DNA of 64,000 bases from Ancylomarina euxina. Its GTDB lineage: Bacteria > Bacteroidota > Bacteroidia > Bacteroidales > Marinifilaceae. Of this stretch, positions 36,906 to 46,200 are shown piece after piece. The notes below the pieces were generated by a model. That model saw nothing but the letters and a program-made list of their open reading frames with translations. It was not told the DNA's origin and made no database searches. The number at the start of each line of letters is the position of its first letter. Positions within the stretch are counted from its first letter, which is position 1. The DNA lies in assembly GCF_003863355.1 (NCBI RefSeq), contig NZ_QQWG01000009.1:1-64000 (forward strand). Direction: 5' to 3'. Position numbers and translations under genes: made by a program.

Positions 36906-38429
36906 ATGACCAAAAGAATAACAAGAGTTCTTGTAGCTAATAGAGGTGAAATTGCCTTAAGAGTTATGAGATCATGTAGGGAAATTGGCATTCAATCAAT
37001 TGCTGTATATTCTGACGTTGATCGTACATCGATGCACGTTAGATATGCCAATTATGCCTACCCTATTGGACCTGCTCCATCTAATGAAAGCTACCTTAAC
37101 ATCGATAAAATTATTGAGGTTGCCAAAATATCAAAAGCTGACGCCATACATCCTGGCTATGGATTTTTAAGTGAAAATGCTGAATTTTCAAAAAGATGTC
37201 AGGAAGAAGGCATCATATTTATTGGTCCGACCCCTGAAATTATCTCAACTATGGGTGATAAAATTACAGCCCGTACAACCATGATCAACTCTGGTGTTCC
37301 TGTTGTTCCTGGAACCAAAGAAAATCTAGAAGACGACGAAATGGCTCTCAGAGTTGTCAAAGAAGTAGGATTACCCGTCATGATAAAAGCCTCAGCTGGT
37401 GGTGGAGGGAAAGGTATGAGAATGGTAGATAAAGAAGAAAATATTCTAAGCTCCTTGCGTGCTGCCCGTTCCGAAGCCCTGTCATCTTTTGGTGATGATT
37501 CTGTTTACGTTGAAAAATACATTTCTTCTCCACATCATATCGAATTTCAAATTCTTGGAGACAAGCACGGAAATGTTATCCATCTCTGCGAAAGAGAATG
37601 TTCTGTGCAACGTCGTCACCAAAAAGTGGTTGAAGAAACACCTTCTCCATTAATGACCCCTGAGTTAAGAGAGAAGATGGGGAAATCTGCTGTAGAAGCC
37701 GCAAAGGCAGTAAATTATCACGGAGCTGGAACCATCGAATTCCTTGTTGATAACAATCTAAATTACTACTTCTTAGAGATGAATACCCGACTTCAGGTTG
37801 AACATCCTATCACCGAAAGGGTAACCGGATACGACCTTGTAAAGGCTCAGATTCAAATTGCTGAAGGCAGACCTCTCGAAATAAAACAAGAAGATATCTT
37901 CCAATTTGGACATTCGATAGAATGCCGAATTTACGCTGAAGACACCGACAATAACTTTATGCCAAGCCCTGGACTCATTACTCACATTACAGAACCTATG
38001 GGACTTGGTGTTAGAACGGATGGCTATGTTTACGAAGGTTATGAAATTCCAATTCATTATGACCCCATGATTTCGAAGCTTATTATTTGGGCCAGAACCA
38101 GAGCCGAAGCGATTGAAAGAATGAGTAGAGCACTGTATGAATATAAAATTACTGGTGTAAAAACTTCGATTAAATTTTTGGAGAGAATAATGGAATGCCC
38201 CGACTTTAAGGAAGGAAAATATGACACGCACTTTATTCAGAATAATGAAGATTTCCTAATGGCTCCAGATTCTTCAAAAGAAAGATTTGAAGATCTCGCA
38301 ATTGTAGCCGCTTTTCTCGACTATAATCACAAACTCAAAAATGCTCCAGGTAGCGACATTATTTCTTCAGGAACCAAATGGAAAGAATTTGGAAGAAGAT
38401 CTGCCATGCATAGAGCCAATAAAAATTAA
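36906..38429 (+). CDS. Biotin carboxylase subunit of acyl-CoA carboxylase
   Basis: A 507-residue biotin carboxylase (AccC/PccA N-terminal type) that carboxylates biotin on the carrier protein using ATP and bicarbonate. Motifs: VLVANRGEIALRVMR (6-20), the ATP-grasp glycine loop KASAGGGGKGMRMV, ECSVQRRHQKVVEE and MNTRLQVEHPITERVTG. The length is that of a free-standing subunit plus a C-terminal extension of about 50 residues. First gene of a three-gene operon with the carrier (20 bases on) and the transferase. Confidence 0.93.
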   Translation: MTKRITRVLVANRGEIALRVMRSCREIGIQSIAVYSDVDRTSMHVRYANYAYPIGPAPSNESYLNIDKIIEVAKISKADAIHPGYGFLSENAEFSKRCQEEGIIFIGPTPEIISTMGDKITARTTMINSGVPVVPGTKENLEDDEMALRVVKEVGLPVMIKASAGGGGKGMRMVDKEENILSSLRAARSEALSSFGDDSVYVEKYISSPHHIEFQILGDKHGNVIHLCERECSVQRRHQKVVEETPSPLMTPELREKMGKSAVEAAKAVNYHGAGTIEFLVDNNLNYYFLEMNTRLQVEHPITERVTGYDLVKAQIQIAEGRPLEIKQEDIFQFGHSIECRIYAEDTDNNFMPSPGLITHITEPMGLGVRTDGYVYEGYEIPIHYDPMISKLIIWARTRAEAIERMSRALYEYKITGVKTSIKFLERIMECPDFKEGKYDTHFIQNNEDFLMAPDSSKERFEDLAIVAAFLDYNHKLKNAPGSDIISSGTKWKEFGRRSAMHRANKN

Positions 38430-38449
38430 TCCACATATAAAAATAGATT

Positions 38450-38959
38450 ATGGCACTGGAAATAAAACTAGGAGACAGAATTGCTAAAGTCGAATTGCTG
38501 GACCAATCAGGCAATCAGATTAAAATAATGGTGGATAATAATGAATACGATTTGGATTGTTACCAAGTTGAAAAAGGTATTTATTCTATTTTATTCAAAG
38601 GGCGTTCATACAATGTTGAACTTATCGCTACCGATTCTCCAAAGAAATACTCCGTCAATACATTTTATCATTCATACGATGCTGAAATAATTGATGCTGA
38701 AACTAAATATTTACAAGCCCGAAAAGGCGGTGATATAGAAGATGAAAAAGGCACTATCGTATCACCTATGCCAGGAAAAGTCGTTAAAATACCTGTTCAA
38801 CTAGGCGATGAAGTAAAAAAAGGCGATACCCTTATTATCATTTCAGCAATGAAAATGGAAAGCGAATACAAGGCAGGGAAAGATGGGACCATTTCTGAAA
38901 TTTTTGTAAAAGAAGAAGATACGATTAAAGCCAATCAAGCATTGATACATATCGAATAA
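38450..38959 (+). CDS. Biotin carboxyl carrier subunit
   Basis: A 169-residue carrier. The C-terminal biotinyl domain (about 100-169) has SPMPGKVVKI and the biotin-attachment motif AMKM (K135). The N-terminal 90 residues form a separate beta-rich part resembling the domain that couples carboxylase and transferase in propionyl-CoA carboxylases, favouring an acyl-CoA carboxylase complex over fatty-acid AccB. Confidence 0.92.
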   Translation: MALEIKLGDRIAKVELLDQSGNQIKIMVDNNEYDLDCYQVEKGIYSILFKGRSYNVELIATDSPKKYSVNTFYHSYDAEIIDAETKYLQARKGGDIEDEKGTIVSPMPGKVVKIPVQLGDEVKKGDTLIIISAMKMESEYKAGKDGTISEIFVKEEDTIKANQALIHIE

Positions 38960-39027
38960 GTCAAAAACAAAGTTATGAGTATTATACTCATCGATATTCA
39001 AATTCCTATCAATAAAAAAAAAGAATC

Positions 39028-40563
39028 ATGCTTACTATAGAAGATAAAATCAAAAAATTTGAGACACTAAGCAAAGCTGCCGAACTGGGTGGTGGCGAAG
39101 AACGAATTGCCAAGCATCACGCGGGAGGAAAGAAAACTGCTCGTGAAAGAATCCATGATTTGATGGATCCCGATACCTTTACCGAAATTGATAAGATGGT
39201 GACTCACCGTTCCACAGATTTTGGGATGGAAAAGACAAAAATACTGGGCGATGGTGTTGTTTCTGGCTACGGTAAAATTGATGGTAGACTATGTTATGTT
39301 TTTGCACAGGACTTTACCGTGTTTGGCGGTTCGCTTAGCAGTGCCAATGCCGATAAAATCGTAAAGGTTACCAAACTTGCCATGAAAATGGGAGCTCCAA
39401 TTATTGGGCTCAACGATTCGGGTGGAGCCCGAATTCAGGAAGGTGTACAGTCTTTGGCTGGTTACGCTGATATTTTCTACCAGAACGTAAGAGGGTCAGG
39501 TGTTATCCCACAGATTTCAGCCATTATGGGTCCTTGCGCCGGTGGTGCGGTTTACTCCCCTGCCCTTACCGACTTTATTATGATGGTAAAGGATACCTCT
39601 TATATGTTTGTAACTGGGCCTGATGTGATTAAAACCGTCACTCACGAAGAAGTTACAAAAGAAGAATTGGGGGGAGCGATTACACATAACTCAAAATCAG
39701 GCGTAGCCCATTTGGTTGCTGACGACGATGAGCAAGCCATGATGATGCTACGAGAGCTGATGACCTTTCTTCCATCCAATAATATGGAAGATCCACCGGT
39801 TAAGCCTTGCACCGATAATATTCACCGAGAGGATGAAAAATTACAGCAAATGGTTCCTGTTGATCCCAACAAGCCCTATAATATCAAAGACATTATTGAA
39901 ACGGTGGTTGATGATAAGAACTTCTTTGAATTGATGCCACTCTATGCTCAGAACATCACCATTGGTTTTGCTCGTTTGGGTGGACAACCAGTTGGTATAG
40001 TTGCTAATAATCCAGCCTTCTTAGCAGGTGTTCTTGATATCAATTCGTCAACAAAAGCGGCTCGTTTTGTACGCTTTTGCGATGCCTTTAATATTCCTCT
40101 GGTTACTTTGGTTGATGTGCCGGGTTTCTTGCCAGGAACCGAACAAGAATATGGCGGAATTATCAAGCATGGAGCCAAACTTTTATATGCCTTTGCTGAA
40201 GCCACAGTGCCTAAGATTACCCTAATTACCCGTAAGGCTTATGGTGGAGCCTACGACGTAATGGCTTCCAAACATATTGGAGCCGATATTAATTACTCTT
40301 TCCCAACGGGTGAAATTGCCGTAATGGGTGCCGAAGGTGCTGTGAATATAATGAGTAAAAACCTGAGCGACGCAGAAAGAGCTGAGGCTATTGAGGATTA
40401 CCGCGACAAATTTGCGAATCCTTATAAAGCAGCTGAAATGGGTTATATCGATGAAGTGATTCAACCTAAACAATCGCGTTACAAGTTGATTCAGGCATTG
40501 GAGATGTGTCGTAACAAGAGCGAACACAACCCACCCAAAAAACACGGGAATATTCCTCTTTAA
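39028..40563 (+). CDS. Acyl-CoA carboxylase carboxyltransferase subunit (PccB/MmdA type)
   Basis: A 511-residue crotonase-fold transferase. It has both oxyanion-hole regions ([47 protein letters not shown] in the N-half; [23 protein letters not shown] and [18 protein letters not shown] in the C-half). The family includes propionyl-CoA carboxylase beta and methylmalonyl-CoA decarboxylase alpha; the pairing with a biotin carboxylase points to propionyl-CoA (or acetyl-CoA) carboxylation rather than Na+-pumping decarboxylation. Followed by a strong terminator. Confidence 0.93.
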   Translation: MLTIEDKIKKFETLSKAAELGGGEERIAKHHAGGKKTARERIHDLMDPDTFTEIDKMVTHRSTDFGMEKTKILGDGVVSGYGKIDGRLCYVFAQDFTVFGGSLSSANADKIVKVTKLAMKMGAPIIGLNDSGGARIQEGVQSLAGYADIFYQNVRGSGVIPQISAIMGPCAGGAVYSPALTDFIMMVKDTSYMFVTGPDVIKTVTHEEVTKEELGGAITHNSKSGVAHLVADDDEQAMMMLRELMTFLPSNNMEDPPVKPCTDNIHREDEKLQQMVPVDPNKPYNIKDIIETVVDDKNFFELMPLYAQNITIGFARLGGQPVGIVANNPAFLAGVLDINSSTKAARFVRFCDAFNIPLVTLVDVPGFLPGTEQEYGGIIKHGAKLLYAFAEATVPKITLITRKAYGGAYDVMASKHIGADINYSFPTGEIAVMGAEGAVNIMSKNLSDAERAEAIEDYRDKFANPYKAAEMGYIDEVIQPKQSRYKLIQALEMCRNKSEHNPPKKHGNIPL

Positions 40564-40585
40564 TCAATTACATACAACAGTAAAG

Positions 40586-40627
40586 CAGGCTATTGAATTC
40601 GAGGTTCAATAGCCTGTATTTTTTTAT
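40586..40627 (+). terminator. Carboxylase operon terminator
   Basis: CAGGCTATTGAA (40586-40597) pairs perfectly with TTCAATAGCCTG (40605-40616), followed by a T-rich run. Confidence 0.9.
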
Positions 40628-40715
40628 AGACAAAAATCCACACAATGATTTATAAGCATGATCCATCAGCCTGTCGTTCCCCCTTTCTGGCGTTAAAGAA
40701 CAAGAAAAACTTAAA

Positions 40716-40888
40716 CCTCCATGCACACTAAGTACTAATGTAAATCAACTTTGTGTTCTTTGCGGTAAAAAAAAAATCAAACCACCAAGCACACGAAGAA
40801 CACTAAGGAAAAATCTAAGTCAACTTTGTGTCCCTTGGATTCTTTGCGGGCTTTGCGATAAAACTTAGTGCACTTTGCGGTAGATTTT
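40716..40888. repeat. Degenerate CTTTGTG/CTTTGCGG intergenic repeats
   Basis: Two imperfect copies and one extra arm. Copy 1 (40716-40770) has a left arm around CACACTAAG and a right arm CAACTTTGTG + TTCTTTGCGGT. Copy 2 (40781-40862) has a left arm ACCACCAAGCACACGAAG + AACACTAAGG and a right arm CAACTTTGTG ... TTCTTTGCGG. A third arm is at 40864-40888. Left and right arms are near reverse complements. No ORF is associated. Confidence 0.7.
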
Positions 40889-40940
40889 ATTTTTTGGACT
40901 CTTCTTTTTTCAGCATTCCAAAATGAATAGTCTGAATATA

Positions 40941-41255
40941 TTATGGCAGAATTTCCTTGTGAAGACTCACTTCAAATTCCTTAACATGAAGCGGTTTACC
41001 TTCATTAAAGAATTCTACAATATAGGGTTTAGCGCAGTGTGCATCAAAAGTCTTTTGATCGAACCATTTTTCAATAAACGTAATTCGATTCTCATCCTCG
41101 ATACACTGATTCAATTCGTAGCGAATACATCCACCCTCTTGAAGGGTGGCAGGAATCAGGGCATGCAGATTTTTAATCAAATCATTAACTTCACCTGAAA
41201 CTGCAATAAACTTCGCAATACAAACCAATTGGCTTTCGTTTTTTCTGATATCCAT
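40941..41255 (-). CDS. ABM-domain monooxygenase-like protein
   Basis: A 104-residue protein of the antibiotic biosynthesis monooxygenase fold (YgiN-like quinol monooxygenase group), a dimeric alpha-beta barrel. Typical segments: VCIAKFIAVSGEVNDLIKNL, GCIRYELNQ, RITFIEKWFDQKTFDAH and the His near FDAHCAKPYIVEF. Substrate unknown. It lies 28 bases after the small membrane protein gene on the same strand, so the pair is probably cotranscribed. Confidence 0.85.
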   Translation of the reverse strand: MDIRKNESQLVCIAKFIAVSGEVNDLIKNLHALIPATLQEGGCIRYELNQCIEDENRITFIEKWFDQKTFDAHCAKPYIVEFFNEGKPLHVKEFEVSLHKEILP

Positions 41256-41283
41256 ATCTATAATGTTCTAAACTTGATTGCTA

Positions 41284-41649
41284 TTACTTCAATTTATTCT
41301 GCTGACGTCGAGCCATAACGACTAAGATATAACCAATAATAACGGGGCCATAAGCCGCAAAAAGAAACTTACCTAATACCAATATCTTAAAATAAACGGC
41401 AAAAGTTAATCCCCCACCTATCAGCATCAAGGCATAACCAATCAGTCGTAAATCTTTGGGTTTCATTTTTCCCGAAGTCTGAGCATACTCCAAAGCCTTG
41501 GCATCAATTTCTCTGATGATATTCTTAATCTGAGCATCATCAAGATCTTTAGCCTTTAACTCTTTTCTTATTTCAGAGAAATCCATTCCCGACTTCTTTT
41601 TCTCTAAATAATAATCAACCAGTTCTTTAGTTTGACTCATTATATTCAT
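41284..41649 (-). CDS. Small two-helix membrane protein of unknown function
   Basis: A 121-residue protein, or 118 from the ATG at codon 4. The first 65 residues are charged and helical (TKELVDYYLEKKKSG, DDAQIKNIIREIDAKA); two membrane helices follow (about 68-86 and 91-112). No family was recognised. It is the first gene of a probable pair with the ABM protein. Confidence 0.7.
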   Translation of the reverse strand: MNIMSQTKELVDYYLEKKKSGMDFSEIRKELKAKDLDDAQIKNIIREIDAKALEYAQTSGKMKPKDLRLIGYALMLIGGGLTFAVYFKILVLGKFLFAAYGPVIIGYILVVMARRQQNKLK

Positions 41650-41864
41650 TTTTAAGATTCAATAAAGGCTCTCTTGCTTATTCAGCTAAGTAGGCCCTTT
41701 TAATAAGTTATAAAAACCTAAAAATAAGTTTTTATTTAAGATTTGGGAAACGCAAAGTTCATTAAATCCAAACAATTTCTATTAAACATTATATATAGTA
41801 AGATATTTTACTTAAATTCATAACTGTTTAAGTGAATCGCAGATAAATCTCGCTGTTCACAAAA
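41650..41864. other. AT-rich intergenic stretch
   Basis: Non-coding, AT-rich. A small inverted repeat, AGTAA-N-TTACT type, lies around 41799-41816. Nothing else was recognised. It adjoins the structured leader that starts at 41865. Confidence 0.4.
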
Positions 41865-41950
41865 TAAGGTAAACCATCGGCTGGTCATCAACCGGACGAC
41901 TTTGGCGAGACAACTGGAAGAGGAGGCCGATGGAGCCCGTTAAGGTAAAC
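41865..41950 (+). ncRNA. Candidate structured RNA leader
   Basis: A GC-rich island in AT-rich surroundings. CCATCGGC (41874-41881) pairs perfectly with GCCGATGG (41926-41933). Inside are a hairpin CTGGT-CATCA-ACCGG (41881-41895) and a second, weaker arm. The perfect 10-base direct repeat TAAGGTAAAC flanks it (41865-41874 and 41941-41950). An AGGAGG (41921-41926) and an ATG (41930) lie in or beside the closing stem, so folding would hide them. It matches no riboswitch class that I know. Confidence 0.4.
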
Positions 41951-41965
41951 TATTTTTTTATAATC

Positions 41966-42664
41966 ATGAATTATCAATCAGATTTTGAAACCTGGAAAGA
42001 CAGGATTGAAGCCCTCCCGCTTTCGGAAGTGAAATTACCGAACCAACCTATCGACGAAGTTACCGCTGGAGCTGAAACACTTGCCAAGGAGGCTGGCAAG
42101 GACAAGGACGCATTGGTTGAGGCAGGGCTCGATGCGACTCTAATAGATGAACTGCCTACCCTATCGGGAGCCGTAAGGTTTTCTCAGGCTGAATGGATGA
42201 GCGAATTCAATGCTCAGCAGGAAGCGCAGAAAGATTGGTTGGAACAATCGCCGCTGGCTTATAAGTTGCGTGACGAAATTGTCCATCATTTTAGTTTTGC
42301 ATATCGCAACGAGCCTAAAATAAAAACTAAGATTTCGAGAATAAAGGAGGGCTCTACGCATGCAGATATGATACAGGATTTAATCGAATTGGCTGTACTG
42401 GGAGATAAAAATCCTGAACCGCTTAGCAAAATTAATTTCGATGTGACATTAAACCAACAAGCGCGAACGACATCGCACAGAATGTCAGAATTGTTGGCAT
42501 TATCCAACGGATCGAAGGATGAAACCAGTGCCAGCAAGCTCTTGCGCGACAAGGCTTATACCCTTTTAACGAATCATATGAGTACCATACGCGAATATGG
42601 CAAATATGTATTCTGGAAAGACGAAAATCGTAAGGAAAAGTATATGGCGAACTATAAGGCATAA
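41966..42664 (+). CDS. Helical protein of unknown function with structured leader
   Basis: Two in-frame starts are possible: ATG 41930, inside the structured leader, or ATG 41966, preferred because the sequence looks like a protein from there (NYQSDFETWKDRIEAL) and the first ATG would be hidden by the stem. The 232-residue product is acidic and mostly helical, without signal peptide, membrane segment or known motif; an Ala/Glu/Lys-rich part (about 35-60) is followed by a longer helical domain ending near YGKYVFWKDENRKEKYMANYK. No family was recognised. It has its own leader and a terminator with a tandem-repeat tail, so it looks like a self-contained cassette. Confidence 0.65.
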   Translation: MNYQSDFETWKDRIEALPLSEVKLPNQPIDEVTAGAETLAKEAGKDKDALVEAGLDATLIDELPTLSGAVRFSQAEWMSEFNAQQEAQKDWLEQSPLAYKLRDEIVHHFSFAYRNEPKIKTKISRIKEGSTHADMIQDLIELAVLGDKNPEPLSKINFDVTLNQQARTTSHRMSELLALSNGSKDETSASKLLRDKAYTLLTNHMSTIREYGKYVFWKDENRKEKYMANYKA

Positions 42665-42687
42665 TCTGAATACCCCATTAATACTAG

Positions 42688-42722
42688 CCCCGAGAAGGAG
42701 AAACCCTCCCCTCGGGGTTTTT
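42688..42722 (+). terminator. Terminator of the unknown helical gene
   Basis: CCCCGAG (42688-42694) pairs with CTCGGGG (42711-42717), with inner GGAG/CTCC pairing, followed by five T. Confidence 0.85.
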
Positions 42723-42727
42723 ACACT

Positions 42728-42888
42728 CCCATTGGGCAGCAGATGCCTCCCCTGAGTTAAATATTGGCTTCCATTGAGTATAAAATGCCTTCCCGCAAAC
42801 TTATGAGCCGCCCATTACTCAAATATTGGCTCCAATTGGATCAAATGTACTCCCCTGATAAGCTTTGAGCCACCCATTGGCAAAGTTT
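42728..42888. repeat. Degenerate tandem repeats, unit about 62 bases
   Basis: Two full units (42759-42820 and 42821 to about 42885) and a partial one (42728-42758). Shared landmarks per unit are AAATATTGGCT, CCATTGAG/CAATTGGA, ATG-(C/T)-x-TCCC and GAGCC(G/A)CCCATT. No ORF spans them. Confidence 0.7.
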
Positions 42889-43265
42889 GATATCAACATG
42901 ATAAAGACTGTTTATAATTACTCTTTTTTTGAGAATAATGTCACAAAAGGAAAGAGTTTCTTAAAGCTCTATTTCTTCAAGACCTGGTTGAACTGGTATT
43001 AGTCAGATCCAAGTTCTTTTTATCCGTACTCTAATCGCAGTCTTATTTACTAAAGCTAAGTTCAGTTTTAGTAAAATTGATGATAAAGAATAAAGATCGA
43101 AAAATATAAGACTTCTGCTTATCTAAAAAAAAAATGTATCTTAATAATCAAAATGTATTCTAAACTTCATAAACACATAACATTAATATAGTTTTAAAAA
43201 ATGTTTATTAAATTGAGTAGAATATAAGCATTAAATCATATACGATTATAAAAACGTTGTAGAGT
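42889..43265. other. AT-rich stretch before the hybrid kinase
   Basis: No ORF, RNA gene or full promoter match seen. Confidence 0.5.
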
Positions 43266-46200
43266 ATGAAAATCCTTACCAATTGGAAGACATGGTTATT
43301 ATTTGTTGTCAGCTTATTTCTCACATGCCTGGCCTCTTTTTTTATTAAGTCTGAAATTGATAAAAAAAATGAAGCTGAATTTATCTTTGAATGCAACGAA
43401 ATCACTAGTAAAATTAATCTAAGATTACATGCTCATGCACAACTATTAAGAAGCGGAGCTGCACTTTTTAGCGTCTCAGACACTGTAACGCGTGAGACTT
43501 GGAGTGATTATATAAAAAAATCAAAAGTAGACTCGAATTTGCCAGGAATCCTTGGGACAGGATTTTCCTTACTTGTCCAGAAGACTCGATTGGAACAACA
43601 CATTCAACAAATCAGAAATGAAGGTTTTTCCGACTACAAGGTCTGGCCAGAAAGCCATGGTGACACATCTACAGCAATTATTTTTCTTGAACCCTTCTCT
43701 CAACGAAATATACGTGCCTTTGGCTTTGATATGATGAGTGAATCGGTTCGAAGGGAAGCAATGGAACGAGCCCGTGATTTAGACATAGCTGCTCTTTCAG
43801 GAAAAGTCCTTTTAGTTCAGGAAACAAAAACAGACGTACAAGCTGGAAGTTTAATGTATGTTCCGGTATACCAAAAAGGAGCTGCAATAAATACGATTGA
43901 ACAAAGACGTTCTGCTATCGTAGGATGGGTTTACAGTCCTTATCGCATGACTGATCTGATGTTGGGTATTTTGGACAAATGGGAATTGAAGCATAATAGA
44001 AAAACCTTTTACTTACACATTTTCGATGAAAAGGATTGTTCTTCACAATCCCTTTTGTTTGAATCTCACAAAATTGAAGAACAGGAAGAGTCCGAAAATA
44101 TACGTTTCTCTTTAAATGTACCTATTGATTTTAATGGCCATCAATGGACATTGGTGTTTTCTCAAAAAAAAGAAAATTTTATTATTGATTACATTATCTC
44201 GTGGACGGTATTAATTGGAGGTCTAATTATTAGTATTTTACTATTGTTGCTCACCAATTCAATGCTTAGCACAAAGCGTAAGGCACAAAAAATAGCAGCT
44301 ACATTAACTTCTGAGCTAAAAGAAAATGAACGTTTACTGAAAGAATCACAAGAAATTGCACACTTAGGAACCTATTCCCTTGATTTAAAAACAGGTGTTT
44401 GGAAAAGCTCAGAAATACTCGATGCTATTTTCGGGATCGATAAAAATTACACACATTCAATTGAAGGATGGAGTGCTATTATTCATCCCGATTACAGAGA
44501 ATTAATGCTTGATTATTTTCAAAATGAAGTAATCGCTCAAAGGTTACCTTTTAATAAAGAATATAAAATAACTAGACTATACAATAAAGACGAACGTTGG
44601 GTACATGGTTTAGGTAAATTGGAATTTGATAGCAATGATAATCCTATCCGGTTAATAGGTACAATAAGTGATATTACTGAACAGAAACTTGCGCGGGAAC
44701 AATTAAACTTAAGTCGCGAACAATACCGAAGCTTATTTGAGAATTCCCCATTGGGTATTTATCAAACAACACCAGAAGGAAAGGTCTTAAACGCTAATCA
44801 GGCACTCTTGAAGATGCTGGAATTTGATTCTTTATCTGAACTACAAAGCCGGGACCTTGCAAAAGAGGGCTATAGTCAAGATTCCAACATTACCCGTAAG
44901 CAGTTTGTTGATATAATAGAAAGAGATGGATATGTAACAGGCTTGGAAGAAAATTGGACGACTAAAAATGGAAAGGTTATTCCAATTCGCGAAAATGCAA
45001 GAGTGGTGAAAGGAAATGATGGGAAAGTCTTATTTTATGAAGGGACAGTGGAAAATATCACTGAACGAAAAAAAGCCGAGCTTGAAATTCAAAATATAAC
45101 CAACCGCTTAAAACTTGCTACAAGTGCAGCCAATATTGGAATTTGGGATTTGGATGTCATTAATAATGTTTTATTTTGGGATGATTCCATGTACAAACTT
45201 TATGGAATTTCATCCAAAACCTTTTTAGGCGCATATGAAGCTTGGGAGGCGGGACTTCATCCAGATGATTTATTAAGAGGCCGTGAGGAAATCCAGATGG
45301 CTTTAAAAGGTGAAAAAGAGTTTGATACAGAATTTCGTGTGCTTTGGCCTGATAAATCTGTTCATTATATAAAAGCAAATGGTTTTGTTACCCATGATGT
45401 ATCGGGTAAGCCAATCCGTATACTGGGAACAAATATGGATATTACAGATCGCAAACTCGCCGAAAAACAAATTCGCTTAAGTCAGGAGCGATATTCAATA
45501 GCCGTTGAGGGCTCCAATGATGGCATCTGGGATTGGAATACAGTTACTAACGATGTCTTTTTCTCACCCCCATGGAAAAGCATGCTGGGCTATGACGATG
45601 AGGAATTAGAAAATAACTTCAACACCTGGGAAACTCTACTTCATCCCGACGATTATGAGCGCGCTTTATCCACGATTCAATCTTACTTCAATAATGAGAT
45701 TCTGGAATATGAAGTAGAATTCAGGATGCAACATAAAGATGGAACATACAGATGGATTCTGTCAAAGGGAAAAGCCTTGCGTGACGAAAATGGAAAGCCT
45801 TATCGTATGGCTGGCTCACATAGCGATATTACATCTCGTAAACTGGCTGAGGAAGAAATCAATCGATTAAGTGAGCATAATCAGTTGATTCTGAATTCTA
45901 TTGGAGAGGGAATTTACGGACTGGATTTAGAAGGTAGAATGACCTTTGTAAACCCGGCTGCGGCTGTCATGATAGGAAAACCTGTTGAAGAACTTATTGG
46001 CAAACAAAGCCATGCAGGACACCATCATACCCATCTGGACGGATCTCAATATCCCCATAAAGACTGTCTTATTCATAATGTTTTTCGTACAGGAGTAGAG
46101 AGTCATGTGGATAATGAAGTGTTTTGGAGGGCGGATGACACGAGTTTCCCTGTTGAATACATATGTACGCCGATAAAAAACGACTCAGGAAATTTGATAG

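Noticed and set aside
37773-38231. A 152-codon ORF antisense to the biotin carboxylase gene
   Set aside because: Contained in a well-conserved gene on the other strand; no motif, no leader.
40222-40545. A 107-codon ORF antisense to the carboxyltransferase gene
   Set aside because: Contained in the transferase gene; shadow frame.
40923-41198. A 91-codon plus-strand ORF opposite the ABM gene
   Set aside because: The minus-strand ABM frame has clear family similarity; this is its shadow.
42728-42888. Possible CRISPR array
   Set aside because: The repeats are degenerate, without constant spacers, and no cas genes are present.
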